64,000 bases of DNA from Nitrospiria bacterium (GCA_919901555.1 CAKKPG010000010.1:1-64000), one strand, 5' to 3'. Positions 1 through 7,992 are shown, counted from the stretch's first letter. Notes: generated by a model not told the origin, from the sequence alone. Program-made: numbers and translations.

Positions 1-536
1 CGTCCAGGGGCGTTACTGCGGCCGATCTTGTAGTTCTTGCCAGATTTGAGCAGGTAGACGTAGCCCACAGGTGTCGCCGCTTCATCTTTGACTGGTGCTT
101 CGTCAACTTCGTCAGACATGGCCAATGGGGCACAGATAGCCTGCACGTCTTCCCAGCCAGATGATACTTCGCACCAACTTAGGAGCGAAGAAGCGACTTG
201 AGCCTTCCCTCCGAATCGAGAGAATGTATTGTGGCTTGGGAAGTCTGGATCGGATCGCGCTTTCATGCGCAACTCCGCTGCGACCGGATAGTGGCCAAGC
301 TCCCGGACCAAACTCGCGAGTTTCTCAAGAAGCCTTTTACTATCGAACGCGGTCTGTTTTGCGTTCGGTTCGTAGCCTGCCTCGCGAACAGCGTCGCTCC
401 ACTTGGTCCAAAATCGACCGCTCCAATCGGACTCTCGAATTCCGGTCTCTGTCAGAAACCGCTGCTTACCCAGAGGCAGGCCGCCGTTGGCTTCGGCGGT
501 ACGCTTGATTTCTTCGAGTATGTGATGCTTGTTCAT
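1..536 (-). CDS. GIY-YIG (MUG113-type) protein with two HNR repeats, C-terminus outside window
   Basis: An open frame runs from ATG at 536 to the window edge (178 codons, no stop), preceded by GAGG six bases upstream. Residues about 5-55 (GGLPLGKQRFL...WTKWSDAVREAGYEPN) and 65-115 match the homing-endonuclease-associated HNR repeat, a helix-turn-helix-like DNA-binding module. An acidic linker follows, then GYVYLLKSGKNYKIGRS, the start of a GIY-YIG/MUG113 nuclease core with Tyr-Val-Tyr and the KIGR motif. Family knowledge suggests a DNA-binding nuclease of mobile or defence origin; the catalytic Glu lies beyond the window, so activity cannot be judged. It sits beside a toxin-antitoxin pair, consistent with an accessory patch. 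Confidence 0.8.
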   Translation of the reverse strand, partial: MNKHHILEEIKRTAEANGGLPLGKQRFLTETGIRESDWSGRFWTKWSDAVREAGYEPNAKQTAFDSKRLLEKLASLVRELGHYPVAAELRMKARSDPDFPSHNTFSRFGGKAQVASSLLSWCEVSSGWEDVQAICAPLAMSDEVDEAPVKDEAATPVGYVYLLKSGKNYKIGRSNAPG

Positions 537-689
537 TCAGTCCTCAAAGGCGCCTAACCATGTAATTAAGCGCCAGATAGCAGTGTAGCAAAAAGACGTT
601 TTTTTGTAAAATAAAATGAACATAACTACTTGATATTGTTACAGCCGTTTGTCGGCTAACATCCCAAATGGAATAAATATTCCCAACGA

Positions 690-893
690 TCAGCCCACCC
701 TCTTGAAGTCGATATATCCGCGCTCCACGTCCGTGCTGATGAGCTGCACGCGCAGCCGGTGACCGACATCCATCCCTTCAAAACCGCCCGCAAGCCTTCC
801 TTCGATCAAGGGATGCAGAAGACGAACCAGGTGCGCAATGCCGACAGTTTGCTCTTCTCGTAACGTACTATCGCTAGTAAATTTTGAAATCAA
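690..893 (-). pseudogene. C-terminal remnant of an RNB-domain (RNase II family) protein
   Basis: The frame encodes GIAHLVRLLHPLIEGRL, GFEGMDVGHRLRVQLIST and DVERGYIDFKRV. This looks like the last 50 or so residues of RNB-family ribonucleases, where an S1-like tail ends in VERGFIDF. The catalytic RNB domain is absent. The similarity begins near 850, and upstream the frame runs into the end of the VapC-like gene (874). I read it as the tail of a gene whose front was lost when the toxin-antitoxin segment arrived. The remnant assignment is by recognition of the motif only. The 150 bases between it and the GIY-YIG gene show nothing else. Confidence 0.55.
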
Positions 894-1308
894 TATATTC
901 CTGTATTCTGAGAAAATCTTTTTGATTATTTGTTACAACGACGGCGCCGATTTTGCGAGCCGTGGCAGCTATGAGAATATCGTTTGTTATCCTTGATAGA
1001 AACATTTCCTCGAAACCGTATTTTCGGCCGAGTTGGGCCACGACTTTTCCGGTCTTCCGCCAGTCCATCGCATCTGGAATAATGAGCCTGTTCATGCCGG
1101 AGAAAGTATCATGCATTTTATCAAGAAGTTTTACAGATGAAACATCAAATGCGCCGGCGTAGAGTTCTTCCATCACAACGACACTCATGTAGATCAGCGG
1201 GCGGCCCTGATGGATTTCGATGGTGGGATGAGCAATGCCCTGGTTTATGAATGGGATGTAGATTGACGTGTCGAGAATCAGCTTAACCGGATGTTCTGCC
1301 ATAGACAT
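874..1308 (-). CDS. VapC-like PIN-domain toxin
   Basis: This 144-residue protein has PIN-fold acidic residues in order: D13 in LILDTSIY, E47/E48 in VVMEELY, D110 in ITNDILIAATA and D131 in TNNQKDF. PIN toxins are Mg-dependent ribonucleases, often cutting tRNA or rRNA, and are held inactive by a bound antitoxin. The start (ATG 1308) overlaps the end of the preceding antitoxin frame by 26 bases, as expected for translational coupling of a VapBC pair. An internal ATG at 1302 is an alternative start. The target RNA cannot be told from the sequence. Confidence 0.82.
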   Translation of the reverse strand: MSMAEHPVKLILDTSIYIPFINQGIAHPTIEIHQGRPLIYMSVVVMEELYAGAFDVSSVKLLDKMHDTFSGMNRLIIPDAMDWRKTGKVVAQLGRKYGFEEMFLSRITNDILIAATARKIGAVVVTNNQKDFLRIQEYIDFKIY

Positions 1309-1492
1309 CCTGTATCGTTCCTTTGCCTTTGATCGATCTCAGCATCGTTTCTATTTTGGTGTTTTCTATGATGATGTCCAATGCCATCGTAATTGCCTCG
1401 GTGTCGGTTTTAGCATTTACAATCTTTCTGACCCGCCTGATTTTATCTTGATCGAGAATAAACTGTTTTCTGATTTTTTCTACTGTACTCAT
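1283..1492 (-). CDS. VapB-like antitoxin with ribbon-helix-helix character
   Basis: This 69-residue protein begins at the second of two adjacent ATGs (1495 and 1492); 1492 gives the better spacing from AGAGG. It is charged and helical, with RRVRKIVNAKTDTEAITMALDIII, which resembles the RHH DNA-binding segment of VapB antitoxins. The C-terminal tail (KGKGTIQDVYGRTSG) would bind the PIN toxin. It precedes and overlaps the toxin gene. Antitoxins of this kind repress their own promoter, and a palindrome overlaps the promoter just upstream. Confidence 0.72.
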   Translation of the reverse strand: MSTVEKIRKQFILDQDKIRRVRKIVNAKTDTEAITMALDIIIENTKIETMLRSIKGKGTIQDVYGRTSG

Positions 1493-1504
1493 CATTTCAC
1501 CTCT

Positions 1505-1539
1505 ATGTGTATTGTATATAATTTGATACACATTGTCAA
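1505..1539 (-). promoter_or_regulatory. Promoter and probable operator of the vapBC-like pair
   Basis: On the minus strand TTGACA (1534-1539) and TACAAT (1511-1516) are separated by exactly 17 bases. A perfect 8-base inverted repeat, ATGTGTAT/ATACACAT (1505-1512 and 1526-1533), covers the spacer and the -10 box. The start codon follows about 15 bases downstream. A site placed this way fits autorepression by the antitoxin; the operator role is inferred. Confidence 0.7.
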
Positions 1540-1731
1540 TAAAAAAGGCGCCAGGGCAGGCATAGGTAACGTGAAGCGGTATTCTAAGAGATCGAATGGC
1601 TTGTCTCCGGCCGGCTTTATTGCAGGCCACTTCGGCATTGACAGTTTTTGCAAAGGAGCATAGAATGTTCCTTGTAGAGCCGCATATTGATGATCTGTGT
1701 TCAGGCAACATACTCAGTTCAACCAATAGTT

Positions 1732-1900
1732 AGTTACAAATAAAATTCTTCTCAAAATGGGTTGAAAATGTCATCTAAAGTCATAAAAACCTCATAAATA
1801 AAGGTCAATATAACGATTTTTTAAGTGTCATTTTTAATAAATTTGCACTTTTCAATTTACAATTTCCAATTTTCAATTCCGCTTTATGCGGGTTAGGAGG
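1732..1900 (+). repeat. AT-rich dispersed repeat ending in a Shine-Dalgarno sequence
   Basis: The segment opens with AGTTACAAATAAAATTCTTC, contains runs of CAATTTACAATTT type, and ends TATGCGGGTTAGGAGG. Related copies lie at 25150-25272 (+) and 37786-37867 (-), with a shorter relative at 57139-57205. The AGGAGG at its end serves as the ribosome-binding site of the flavoredoxin-like gene. The rest of the gap, 1540-1731, shows no convincing gene. Confidence 0.7.
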
Positions 1901-1906
1901 AGTCTC

Positions 1907-2473
1907 ATGAAAAAATCATTGGGCGCCAAAACCCTCATTTGCCCGACTCCGGTATGGGCTGTGGGTTCTTATGACAAACAGGGAAAGCCGAATGTCATGA
2001 CGATCGCATGGGGAGGTATCTGCTGCTCTGCACCGCCGTGCGTTACGGTTTCTCTGCGAAAGGCCACTTACACATACGAAAGCATGATGGAGCGGAAGGC
2101 CTTCACGATCAACGTTCCGAATGAAAAACATGCCAGGCAAATTGATTATTTTGGTCTCGTCTCCGGAAAGAACGAGGACAAGTTCAAGGAATCGGGCCTT
2201 ACGCCGATAAAAAGCGACCTGGTAGATGCGCCGTACATCAAGGAGTTTCCTCTTGTCCTGGAGTGCAAACTGATAAAGACCGTGGAGCTCGGATTACACA
2301 CCCAGTTCATCGGTGAGATCATGGACGTCAAGGCTGACGAATCTGTTTTGGACGACGGAGGTCTTCTCGACCTGAAGAAGGTCTTGCCCCTCATTTACAG
2401 CATCGGAACGGCGTCGTATTACGGAATCGGGCAGTATATCGGCAAGGCCCATTCCATGGGGAAAAAGAAGTAG
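1907..2473 (+). CDS. Flavoredoxin-like flavin reductase (FMN-binding split barrel)
   Basis: This 188-residue protein begins at ATG 1907 after GGAGG; a frame extension upstream lies inside the dispersed repeat and is not credible. It carries the flavin-reductase features PTPVWAVGSYDKQGKPNVMTIAWGG near the N-terminus, SLRKATYTYE, and FTINVPNEK. The late segment YYGIGQYIGKAHSMGK is like flavoredoxins of anaerobes. Such proteins bind FMN and pass electrons between ferredoxin or NAD(P)H and acceptors. It converges on a polyferredoxin gene on the other strand, so a redox role fits. The electron partner is unknown. Confidence 0.85.
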   Translation: MKKSLGAKTLICPTPVWAVGSYDKQGKPNVMTIAWGGICCSAPPCVTVSLRKATYTYESMMERKAFTINVPNEKHARQIDYFGLVSGKNEDKFKESGLTPIKSDLVDAPYIKEFPLVLECKLIKTVELGLHTQFIGEIMDVKADESVLDDGGLLDLKKVLPLIYSIGTASYYGIGQYIGKAHSMGKKK

Positions 2474-2490
2474 ACAGCCGAAGTTCAATT

Positions 2491-4092
2491 TTACAAGAGC
2501 AGTTGATTTTCCTTCGATCTGCTCTCCCCTACATTCGAAACGTAGATCGCCGGACGACCGAGCACCGGGCACTTTGCCTCGCAGATGCCGCAGCCAATGC
2601 AGAGTTCGAGATCAACGCGGGGCTGCTTTACTCTAATCGACCTTCCCTTCCGGTCCCGCACCGTGACATCCTCGAACCATATCGCCTTCTTCGGTGTGGG
2701 ACAGACCTCCTCGCACACAATGCAGGGCCTGGCATGGGCCCAGGGCAGGCACCTGCCTTTGTCGATCATGGCCAGCCCGATCTTCGTCTTCGCCTTCTCC
2801 GGAAGCGTAAGCCGCTTGATGGCGCCCGTGGGGCAGACCTGTCCGCAGAGCGTGCAACGATACTCGCAATACCCGATCCTCGGTACGAGCGTGGGAGACC
2901 ATATTCCTTCAAGGCCGGCTTCAAAAAGCGTGGGCTGGAGACCGTTCGTGATGCAAACCTTCATGCACTCGCCGCACTTCACGCACCGTTTCAGGAATTC
3001 CTTTTCCTCAAGCGATCCCGGCGGACGAAGGAGGACCGGGTTCTTTGCGTTTGCGGTCGTGAGCGGGTTGAGCCTCAACAGCGGCACCGCAACCATACCC
3101 GACAGCGCCGCCGTGACCACCCGCCTCCTGCCGAGGTCCATGGCAGCAGCGGCCTTTTTACCACGGAATCCGAAGCTCACCGCGTTCGCGGGACAGACAT
3201 CATCGCAGTTCCAGCAGTAGAGGCATTCCGTATCTTTCCATTTTTCTTTCTCGTCCGGCGCGGCATTGCCCTGACAGACCGAAGAGCATGCCCCACATTC
3301 CGTACAGCCCTCGCTCACCGTCCGCTTCAAGAATGAAAACCGGGAAAGGATACCGAGGAACGCGCCGAGGGGGCAGAGATATTTGCACCAGAACCGCTTC
3401 TCAACAAGGTTTAAACCGAGGACCGTGAGGAACAGGACCCCGATGAACACGCCCTGGTTGTAGAAGGGCTGATTGAAGGAGAGGACGGTTTTCTTGAGGA
3501 TGGAATAGACCGGTTCTGACGCAACCGAAATGCCCGACGGACTGACGCTGTAGAGCGTATCGAAGGCCGCCCGGACGCCGTAATTGAACAAGGGATAGAC
3601 GCTCACCGAGAGCGACCTGATGAGGAGCGAGATGGGGTCCATGAGCCCCACGGGCTGAAGCGTGAACAGGGCCGACGCCAGAATGCCGGTGAGAAGGTAA
3701 TACTTCACGCGGTGCCAGTTCCTGCCCGGCCCATCCTGACCCTTCTTCCTGAAAGACCCGACGATGTTGTTCAGGGTCCCCAGGGGGCAGACCCAGCCGC
3801 AGAACACCCTGCCGAGGAGTATCGACAAGACGATGACAACGAGGGAGAGCAGGAAGGCCTTGGCAACGGCATGGGCCGACAGGAGCGTAGTTAAGAGAAT
3901 GAGCGGATCGAAATCCAGAAAAAGCCGCACGGGATATCCCAGTTCGTCGTTTCCCTTCGATTCCGTCTGGATGAAGAGGAAGAGGAACAACAGCAGGAAG
4001 AGGCCCTGAATTATTCTTCGCAGGTTCTGCATATCCACCAATTGTCGCTTCACCGGGGCCAGCCCGGCATCAGGCGTTTTCGGCTGTTTCAC
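2491..4092 (-). CDS. Membrane polyferredoxin, NapH-NapG-like fusion
   Basis: This 533-residue protein has a NapH/MauN-type membrane half: helices near 30-42, 65-95, 133-150 and 213-232, the motif CGWVCPLG at 98-105 and CKYLCP at 236-241. Two 4Fe-4S cysteine sets follow at C263-C273 and C290-C300. After an internal twin-arginine-like stretch (GRRRVVTAAL, about 321-330), a NapG-like half contains four further clusters, starting at C370/C373/C376/C380 and ending CIGCGICEAKCP. NapH/NapG proteins carry electrons from quinol to periplasmic acceptors. The fused layout, with the old Tat motif left inside, is what I see. It lies upstream of nothing obvious on its strand but follows the DUF362 gene. 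The terminal acceptor is unknown. Confidence 0.85.
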   Translation of the reverse strand: MKQPKTPDAGLAPVKRQLVDMQNLRRIIQGLFLLLFLFLFIQTESKGNDELGYPVRLFLDFDPLILLTTLLSAHAVAKAFLLSLVVIVLSILLGRVFCGWVCPLGTLNNIVGSFRKKGQDGPGRNWHRVKYYLLTGILASALFTLQPVGLMDPISLLIRSLSVSVYPLFNYGVRAAFDTLYSVSPSGISVASEPVYSILKKTVLSFNQPFYNQGVFIGVLFLTVLGLNLVEKRFWCKYLCPLGAFLGILSRFSFLKRTVSEGCTECGACSSVCQGNAAPDEKEKWKDTECLYCWNCDDVCPANAVSFGFRGKKAAAAMDLGRRRVVTAALSGMVAVPLLRLNPLTTANAKNPVLLRPPGSLEEKEFLKRCVKCGECMKVCITNGLQPTLFEAGLEGIWSPTLVPRIGYCEYRCTLCGQVCPTGAIKRLTLPEKAKTKIGLAMIDKGRCLPWAHARPCIVCEEVCPTPKKAIWFEDVTVRDRKGRSIRVKQPRVDLELCIGCGICEAKCPVLGRPAIYVSNVGESRSKENQLLL

Positions 4093-4098
4093 TGCCTG

Positions 4099-4543
4099 CT
4101 ACTTCTCGCCTCCCCTCGATGGCAGGTTTCCGTAAAGCGTTACATAGCACTCGGGGCAAATGCCGTGAGAGAAGGTAACATCCGTCCTTTTACTCATATA
4201 GACTTCGACGGGATACCAGGCGTTGTCGGAGCCCCGTATCTTCTTGCAGTGGCTGCAGATGGGCAGCATCCCCTTCAGAGACCTGATCTCGCGCACGGCA
4301 TTCTCGAGGCGCTGCGTGTAGAGCAACAGGACGCCGAACAGCACGGCGGTCGTCACGGCAGTTACTATCCCGACGATCACATGTTCCTCGTCAAAATATG
4401 AAATATCGGGATGAAAGAGCAGGTCGACCAACCAGGGCGTTGAGATTCGCCATGAAAAGGACGACGAGAAGAAAAAGAGCGACGCGGAGGGCGGGACGTT
4501 GCGGCCCTATCGTCGGTTCAGTATTCGATGCATCCTGGTCCAT
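4099..4543 (-). pseudogene. Membrane protein with ICSHCKKIR C-terminal domain, frameshifted
   Basis: Two overlapping frames join into one plausible protein. The first, from ATG 4543 (MDQDASNTEP), has a membrane helix VALFLLVVLFMANLNALV. The second continues DLLFHPDISYFDEEHVIVGIVTAV, a second helix, then LKGMLPICSHCKKIR and FSHGICPEC. That C-terminal module is common at the end of PAS/sensor proteins and probably binds metal. The frames meet at about 4427-4434, where TGGT is present twice in tandem. Removing one copy restores ALVDLL in a single frame. It follows the DUF362 gene, 46 bases downstream. It may be a real mutation, slippage or a sequencing error. Confidence 0.6.
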
Positions 4544-4589
4544 GACTCCTCGATCTCCGCACAGCGGCGCAGGGCGGCCGTCCCCACGG

Positions 4590-5492
4590 TTAAAGCTGCA
4601 GTTTTTTGATTTTAAGCTTCGCAAGATCCATCGTGCCGAAACCGATCTGATGACCGAGCTTCACATATCCCAGGTCGCTCCCCTTCATGCCGAAGAGCGT
4701 TGCGCCGTAGGAGTCGACGGCGACCTGATCAACGCCGGCAATGACCGTGTCGAGCTTCTTCACGTCCTCGAGGCTTCCGCCCTGGGGGCCGTTGGCGGTA
4801 AGAATGCGGACGGCGTCGAGTACCGTGAGCGTCGGCTTGATCTTCATGGCGAGGTCCACAAGGCTTTCGTCGAGCCTCTGGTGGATCATCCGCCTCGACC
4901 CGCCCATCACGCCCATCCAGTTCTTCATGGACATCGTGAGCTTTGCAAGGCCGTGGTGTTTGGCGATGGGTATGTTGATCACCTTGTCCGCCTCGAAGAC
5001 CTCGGTATAGAGCGGCCAGGTCTTGAGCACCCGGCCGTTCACGGCCATGTCCTTGAACTTCCGCTCGTCCACGTGATCCATGTCGGCCCCCAGGGCGCGC
5101 ACGGCGTCGTAAATGCCGCTCTGGACATAACACCGCCGGGGGTCGTTCACCGGCCGGTCAAAAACCTTCACTTTCTTCGCGCCCGCCTCGAAACAAAGCT
5201 TCACTACGGCGGCGACCACCTCGGGGTTGGTGTTCCCCGCCTGCTCCGGCAGCCTGTCCCACGCGATGTTCGGCTTCACCACCACAATATCGCCGCGGGA
5301 GATGAACTTTTTTATCCCGCCGAGGGCGTCGATGGCGGCTTTGGTGATCGCCGCCGCGGACGGGCCGTGCGCAACGGCGAGGTCGATCTTTTCCGCGGCA
5401 TCGGCGGCGGCGAAATAGGAATTAAAGCCCTGCGGCAGGGCAAGACCGACACCGCCCACTGCTGCGGTCTTCAGGAAGGTTCTGCGGTCCAT
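4590..5492 (-). CDS. DUF362 family protein with Tat signal
   Basis: This 300-residue protein begins MDRRTFLKTAAVGGVGLALP, a twin-arginine signal, so it is probably folded in the cytoplasm and exported with a cofactor. The body carries DUF362 features: VVVKPNIAWD, NPEVVAAVVKLCFEAGAKKVKVFDRP, INIPIAKHHGLAKLTMSMKNWMG, and a C-terminal DTVIAGVDQVAVDSYGA. The usual C-terminal ferredoxin domain of some family members is absent. It is followed on the same strand by the membrane protein and then the polyferredoxin, suggesting one redox unit. The biochemical function of DUF362 in this setting is not established. Confidence 0.85.
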   Translation of the reverse strand: MDRRTFLKTAAVGGVGLALPQGFNSYFAAADAAEKIDLAVAHGPSAAAITKAAIDALGGIKKFISRGDIVVVKPNIAWDRLPEQAGNTNPEVVAAVVKLCFEAGAKKVKVFDRPVNDPRRCYVQSGIYDAVRALGADMDHVDERKFKDMAVNGRVLKTWPLYTEVFEADKVINIPIAKHHGLAKLTMSMKNWMGVMGGSRRMIHQRLDESLVDLAMKIKPTLTVLDAVRILTANGPQGGSLEDVKKLDTVIAGVDQVAVDSYGATLFGMKGSDLGYVKLGHQIGFGTMDLAKLKIKKLQL

Positions 5493-5770
5493 GGGCCACC
5501 TCGATGAGGGAATGGAAATGCCGGGAATACTAATTTAGAATGACTAAACTATATCCGTTTCGACCGGAAGTGTCAAGCCGTTTTCAGATGGATGAGCGCG
5601 TAACCCGGCGAAGAATTGCGAATAAAACGCCTTGCAGACTCCCCGCCCTCAGCATCACTCCAGGAAAATGTAATCAGTGTCCGCGATCGTTATCTTCCCT
5701 TTTTCGACACGGTATGGGATTTCAGGGAGCCCGGATTGACAATACCATCCAAACACGCTATATTTTTTAA

Positions 5771-5958
5771 TAACTACTCAGGCCTGCCGCTGAGCACAGG
5801 CGCAAAAAAGCGCGCCGTGACCGTCATGGCAGCGCCACTTCAGCCAAAACAGCGCGTGCGCAGCGAAAGCGCTGCGGGTACGGGCGCCGACAGCGTGAAG
5901 GGCAAGAGCACGCCGGCGCGCCTTGCGCCGAAGCGAAGTGGCTGACCTGAGTAGTTAC
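5771..5958. mobile_element. MITE-like element, family A, copy 1 (188 bp)
   Basis: The termini are TAACTACTCAGG and CCTGAGTAGTTAC (inverted). A perfect 9-bp direct repeat, ATTTTTTAA, flanks the element (5762-5770 and 5959-5967), as left by transposition. No open frame of note lies inside, so it is non-autonomous. It is nearly identical to the copy at 7993-8180. It fills most of the 5493-6043 gap; the remainder shows nothing else. Confidence 0.85.
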
Positions 5959-6043
5959 ATTTTTTAATAAGAAGACCTGTTCATTGACCTCATCCCAAAG
6001 TAGCAGAACGCGAACACAAAACGAATCTAAAAGGAGGAACACT

Positions 6044-6328
6044 ATGCCTTACTATCTTGTCTTGAGCAATCTCACCGACGACGGCCGCAAGACCATCAAG
6101 GAGAAGCCGGAGAGGATCCAGGAAGTGAACAGGGAAATTGAGAAGATGGGCGTAAAGGTCCATAAGCAGTATGCCCTGCTCGGCATGTATGATTTCGTCA
6201 GCATTGTCGAGGCGTCCGACAACGAGACGGTGATGCGGATGTCCGTGGAACTCGGCTCCCGGGGATCGGTCCAGCTCACGACCCTCCCCGCCGTGCCCGT
6301 GGAAGAGTTCATCAAAAAAATAAAATAG
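6044..6328 (+). CDS. GYD domain protein
   Basis: This 94-residue protein starts at ATG 6044 after AAAAGGAGG. It matches the GYD family: MPYYLVLSNLTDDGRKTIKEKPERI, then VKVHKQYALLGMYDFVSIVEASDNETVMRMS and a C-terminal VEEFIKKIK. GYD proteins are small ferredoxin-like-fold dimers of unknown function, often near redox or regulatory genes. The start is fixed by the ribosome-binding site; an upstream extension is poor. It stands alone, followed by a hairpin. Confidence 0.88.
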   Translation: MPYYLVLSNLTDDGRKTIKEKPERIQEVNREIEKMGVKVHKQYALLGMYDFVSIVEASDNETVMRMSVELGSRGSVQLTTLPAVPVEEFIKKIK

Positions 6329-6348
6329 CCTGACGGCAGCCGACCATA

Positions 6349-6373
6349 GGTGCCCTCTCGCGGGAGGGGGCAC
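6349..6373 (+). terminator. Possible terminator after the GYD gene
   Basis: An inverted repeat GTGCCCTCTC/GGAGGGGGCAC forms a GC-rich hairpin about 20 bases after the stop. The following T-tract is weak (GTTCATTTCTC), so efficiency is uncertain. Confidence 0.4.
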
Positions 6374-6451
6374 GTTCATTTCTCGCTGTCTTCTTCATCA
6401 ATATTCGTCATTTCTCCCGAAGCCTCTGCGGTAGATTTAATTCTCCCCGAG

Positions 6452-6480
6452 TTTACATCACGCCGAAAATCTGCTACACT
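6452..6480 (+). promoter_or_regulatory. Sigma-70-type promoter for the DUF1189 gene
   Basis: TTTACA (6452-6457) and TACACT (6475-6480) are 17 bases apart, with the start codon 34 bases further on. Confidence 0.5.
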
Positions 6481-6513
6481 TTCCTTTGAATTAAAAAAAG
6501 AACGGAGGCGCTG

Positions 6514-7302
6514 ATGAGACATTATTCAATGTTCCACCCGCTGTACCTGGCATTCTACTCGAAGTCCCTTTACAAAGACGTCGCAAAAAGCTGGAAAGGA
6601 ACGGGCCTGGCCTATCTCCTGCTCCTTCTGGCGCTGGCATGGATACCCGTCATGATCGCGTTCCACTTCGACCTTTCCCGCGAGATCGCCCGGGAGGCGC
6701 CGCCCATCGTCAACCAGGTGCCGAAGGTCACTATCACCAAGGGCGAGGTTTCCGTGGATGCGCCTGTCCCCTACATTATCATAGAGCCGAAGACCGGCGC
6801 GCAGCTCATGGTCATCGACACCTCGGGCCGGATCGCTTCGCCGAACCAGACCCAGGCGCTCGTGCTCCTGACCAAAAAACAGATCTTCGTGAAAAAAGAA
6901 CGGCAAGCCGAGACCCGCATCTACGACCTTTCGCAGATCGAGAGCCTGTCCATCGACCGCGAGCGGGTAAACGGATGGGTGGAAGCCTTCCGGAAGTGGT
7001 TCGCCTTTTCGGCCTATCCCTTCACGGTGATCGGCCTGTTCATCTACCGGCTGGTCCAGATGCTCATCTATGCCCTCGTCGGCATGATCTTCGCCAATAT
7101 CGTGAAGGCAAACCTGGAGTACGTCACACTCGTACGCCTCGCGGCCGTCTCGATCACGCCGGTCATTATTCTGAACGCCGTCCGGCGGATGCTGGACATA
7201 TCCGTTCCCTACATCGGCCTGCTCAGCTTCCTTATCGCCATGGGCTATCTGTTTTTCGCTGTCAAGGCAAGCGCGGAGCAGGAGGCCGGACAGGCGATGT
7301 AA
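6514..7302 (+). CDS. DUF1189 family membrane protein
   Basis: This 262-residue protein has the DUF1189 layout. A cytoplasmic N-terminus (FHPLYLAFYSKSLYKDVAKSWKGTG) precedes a first helix at about 32-51, then a loop of roughly 110 residues (VPKVTITKGEVSVDAPVPYII, MVIDTSGRIA). Three or four helices follow near the C-terminus (about 170-195, 205-220, 232-252). GGAGG precedes ATG 6514. DUF1189 proteins are distantly Yip1-like; their function is unknown. A membrane role is all that can be said. Confidence 0.8.
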   Translation: MRHYSMFHPLYLAFYSKSLYKDVAKSWKGTGLAYLLLLLALAWIPVMIAFHFDLSREIAREAPPIVNQVPKVTITKGEVSVDAPVPYIIIEPKTGAQLMVIDTSGRIASPNQTQALVLLTKKQIFVKKERQAETRIYDLSQIESLSIDRERVNGWVEAFRKWFAFSAYPFTVIGLFIYRLVQMLIYALVGMIFANIVKANLEYVTLVRLAAVSITPVIILNAVRRMLDISVPYIGLLSFLIAMGYLFFAVKASAEQEAGQAM

Positions 7303-7334
7303 GAAACAGACAGGGGCAGCAAAAAAGCCCTTTC

Positions 7335-7360
7335 AGCCGTCGTGCGCGCGCACGGCGGCT
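7335..7360. repeat. GC-rich hairpin between two genes
   Basis: AGCCGTCGTGC and GCACGGCGGCT form an 11-bp stem with one mismatch and a GCGC loop. It could terminate the DUF1189 transcript. A TATAAT (7360-7365) directly after it may belong to a promoter for the next gene, although no -35 box is evident. Confidence 0.4.
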
Positions 7361-7383
7361 ATAATTTGCCCCGATAATCCTGT

Positions 7384-7815
7384 ATGACGCTGAAATCCAA
7401 AATACCGCTGTTCCTGATCGCCGTGCTCGTGCTCATCGGGATCGCCTGGATCCACAGGCCCATGAAGCTTCTGGTCCCCACGTCCACGGTGAAGGTGATC
7501 TATGCCGAGGGCGAGGACTTCAAGAACAACGGCGCGGCCTACCGCCGCGGTTTCAGGGGCGGCATATTCTATCTGCATCTTCCCGATGTGCGGCCGCCCT
7601 TCCGCTGGTGGGTGGTGGATTTCAATACTATGATGATCTATTCGGCCCCCCGGCCCCATTCCTTCCTCTCGCTGCGGTATATCTTCCGCAAGGACCCCCA
7701 CGGCGTTCAGATCGACGACCGCATTAAAATGGCTGAATGGAGCTGGCAATTCAGCGAAAGAGGGGCGTCGTTTACAGGACGCAGCATTACATGCAGTGTA
7801 AAAAGATCGAGATAA
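7384..7815 (+). CDS. Hypothetical single-pass membrane protein
   Basis: This 143-residue protein has one N-terminal helix (IPLFLIAVLVLIGIAWI) followed by a hydrophilic, probably periplasmic domain rich in aromatic residues (PPFRWWVVDFNTMMIYSAPRP, SLRYIFRKDPHGVQ). No ribosome-binding site precedes ATG 7384. The TATAAT at 7360 would place the transcript start close to the codon, so a short leader is possible. I do not recognise the family. Confidence 0.6.
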   Translation: MTLKSKIPLFLIAVLVLIGIAWIHRPMKLLVPTSTVKVIYAEGEDFKNNGAAYRRGFRGGIFYLHLPDVRPPFRWWVVDFNTMMIYSAPRPHSFLSLRYIFRKDPHGVQIDDRIKMAEWSWQFSERGASFTGRSITCSVKRSR

Positions 7816-7992
7816 TCGCTCACGGACGATCGCCTTTTTTACTCCCCGCCTTGATGGCCGTCTCCATCGAATTCCTCGAAATCTGATCCGAACTGAGCAT
7901 GACGCCTAAAGTAGTATGCGCATATCCCCGGGGTATGAGCGAATAAGAACACTTCATTATTTTCACCTGAAGAGGTAAAATAAACATATTCG

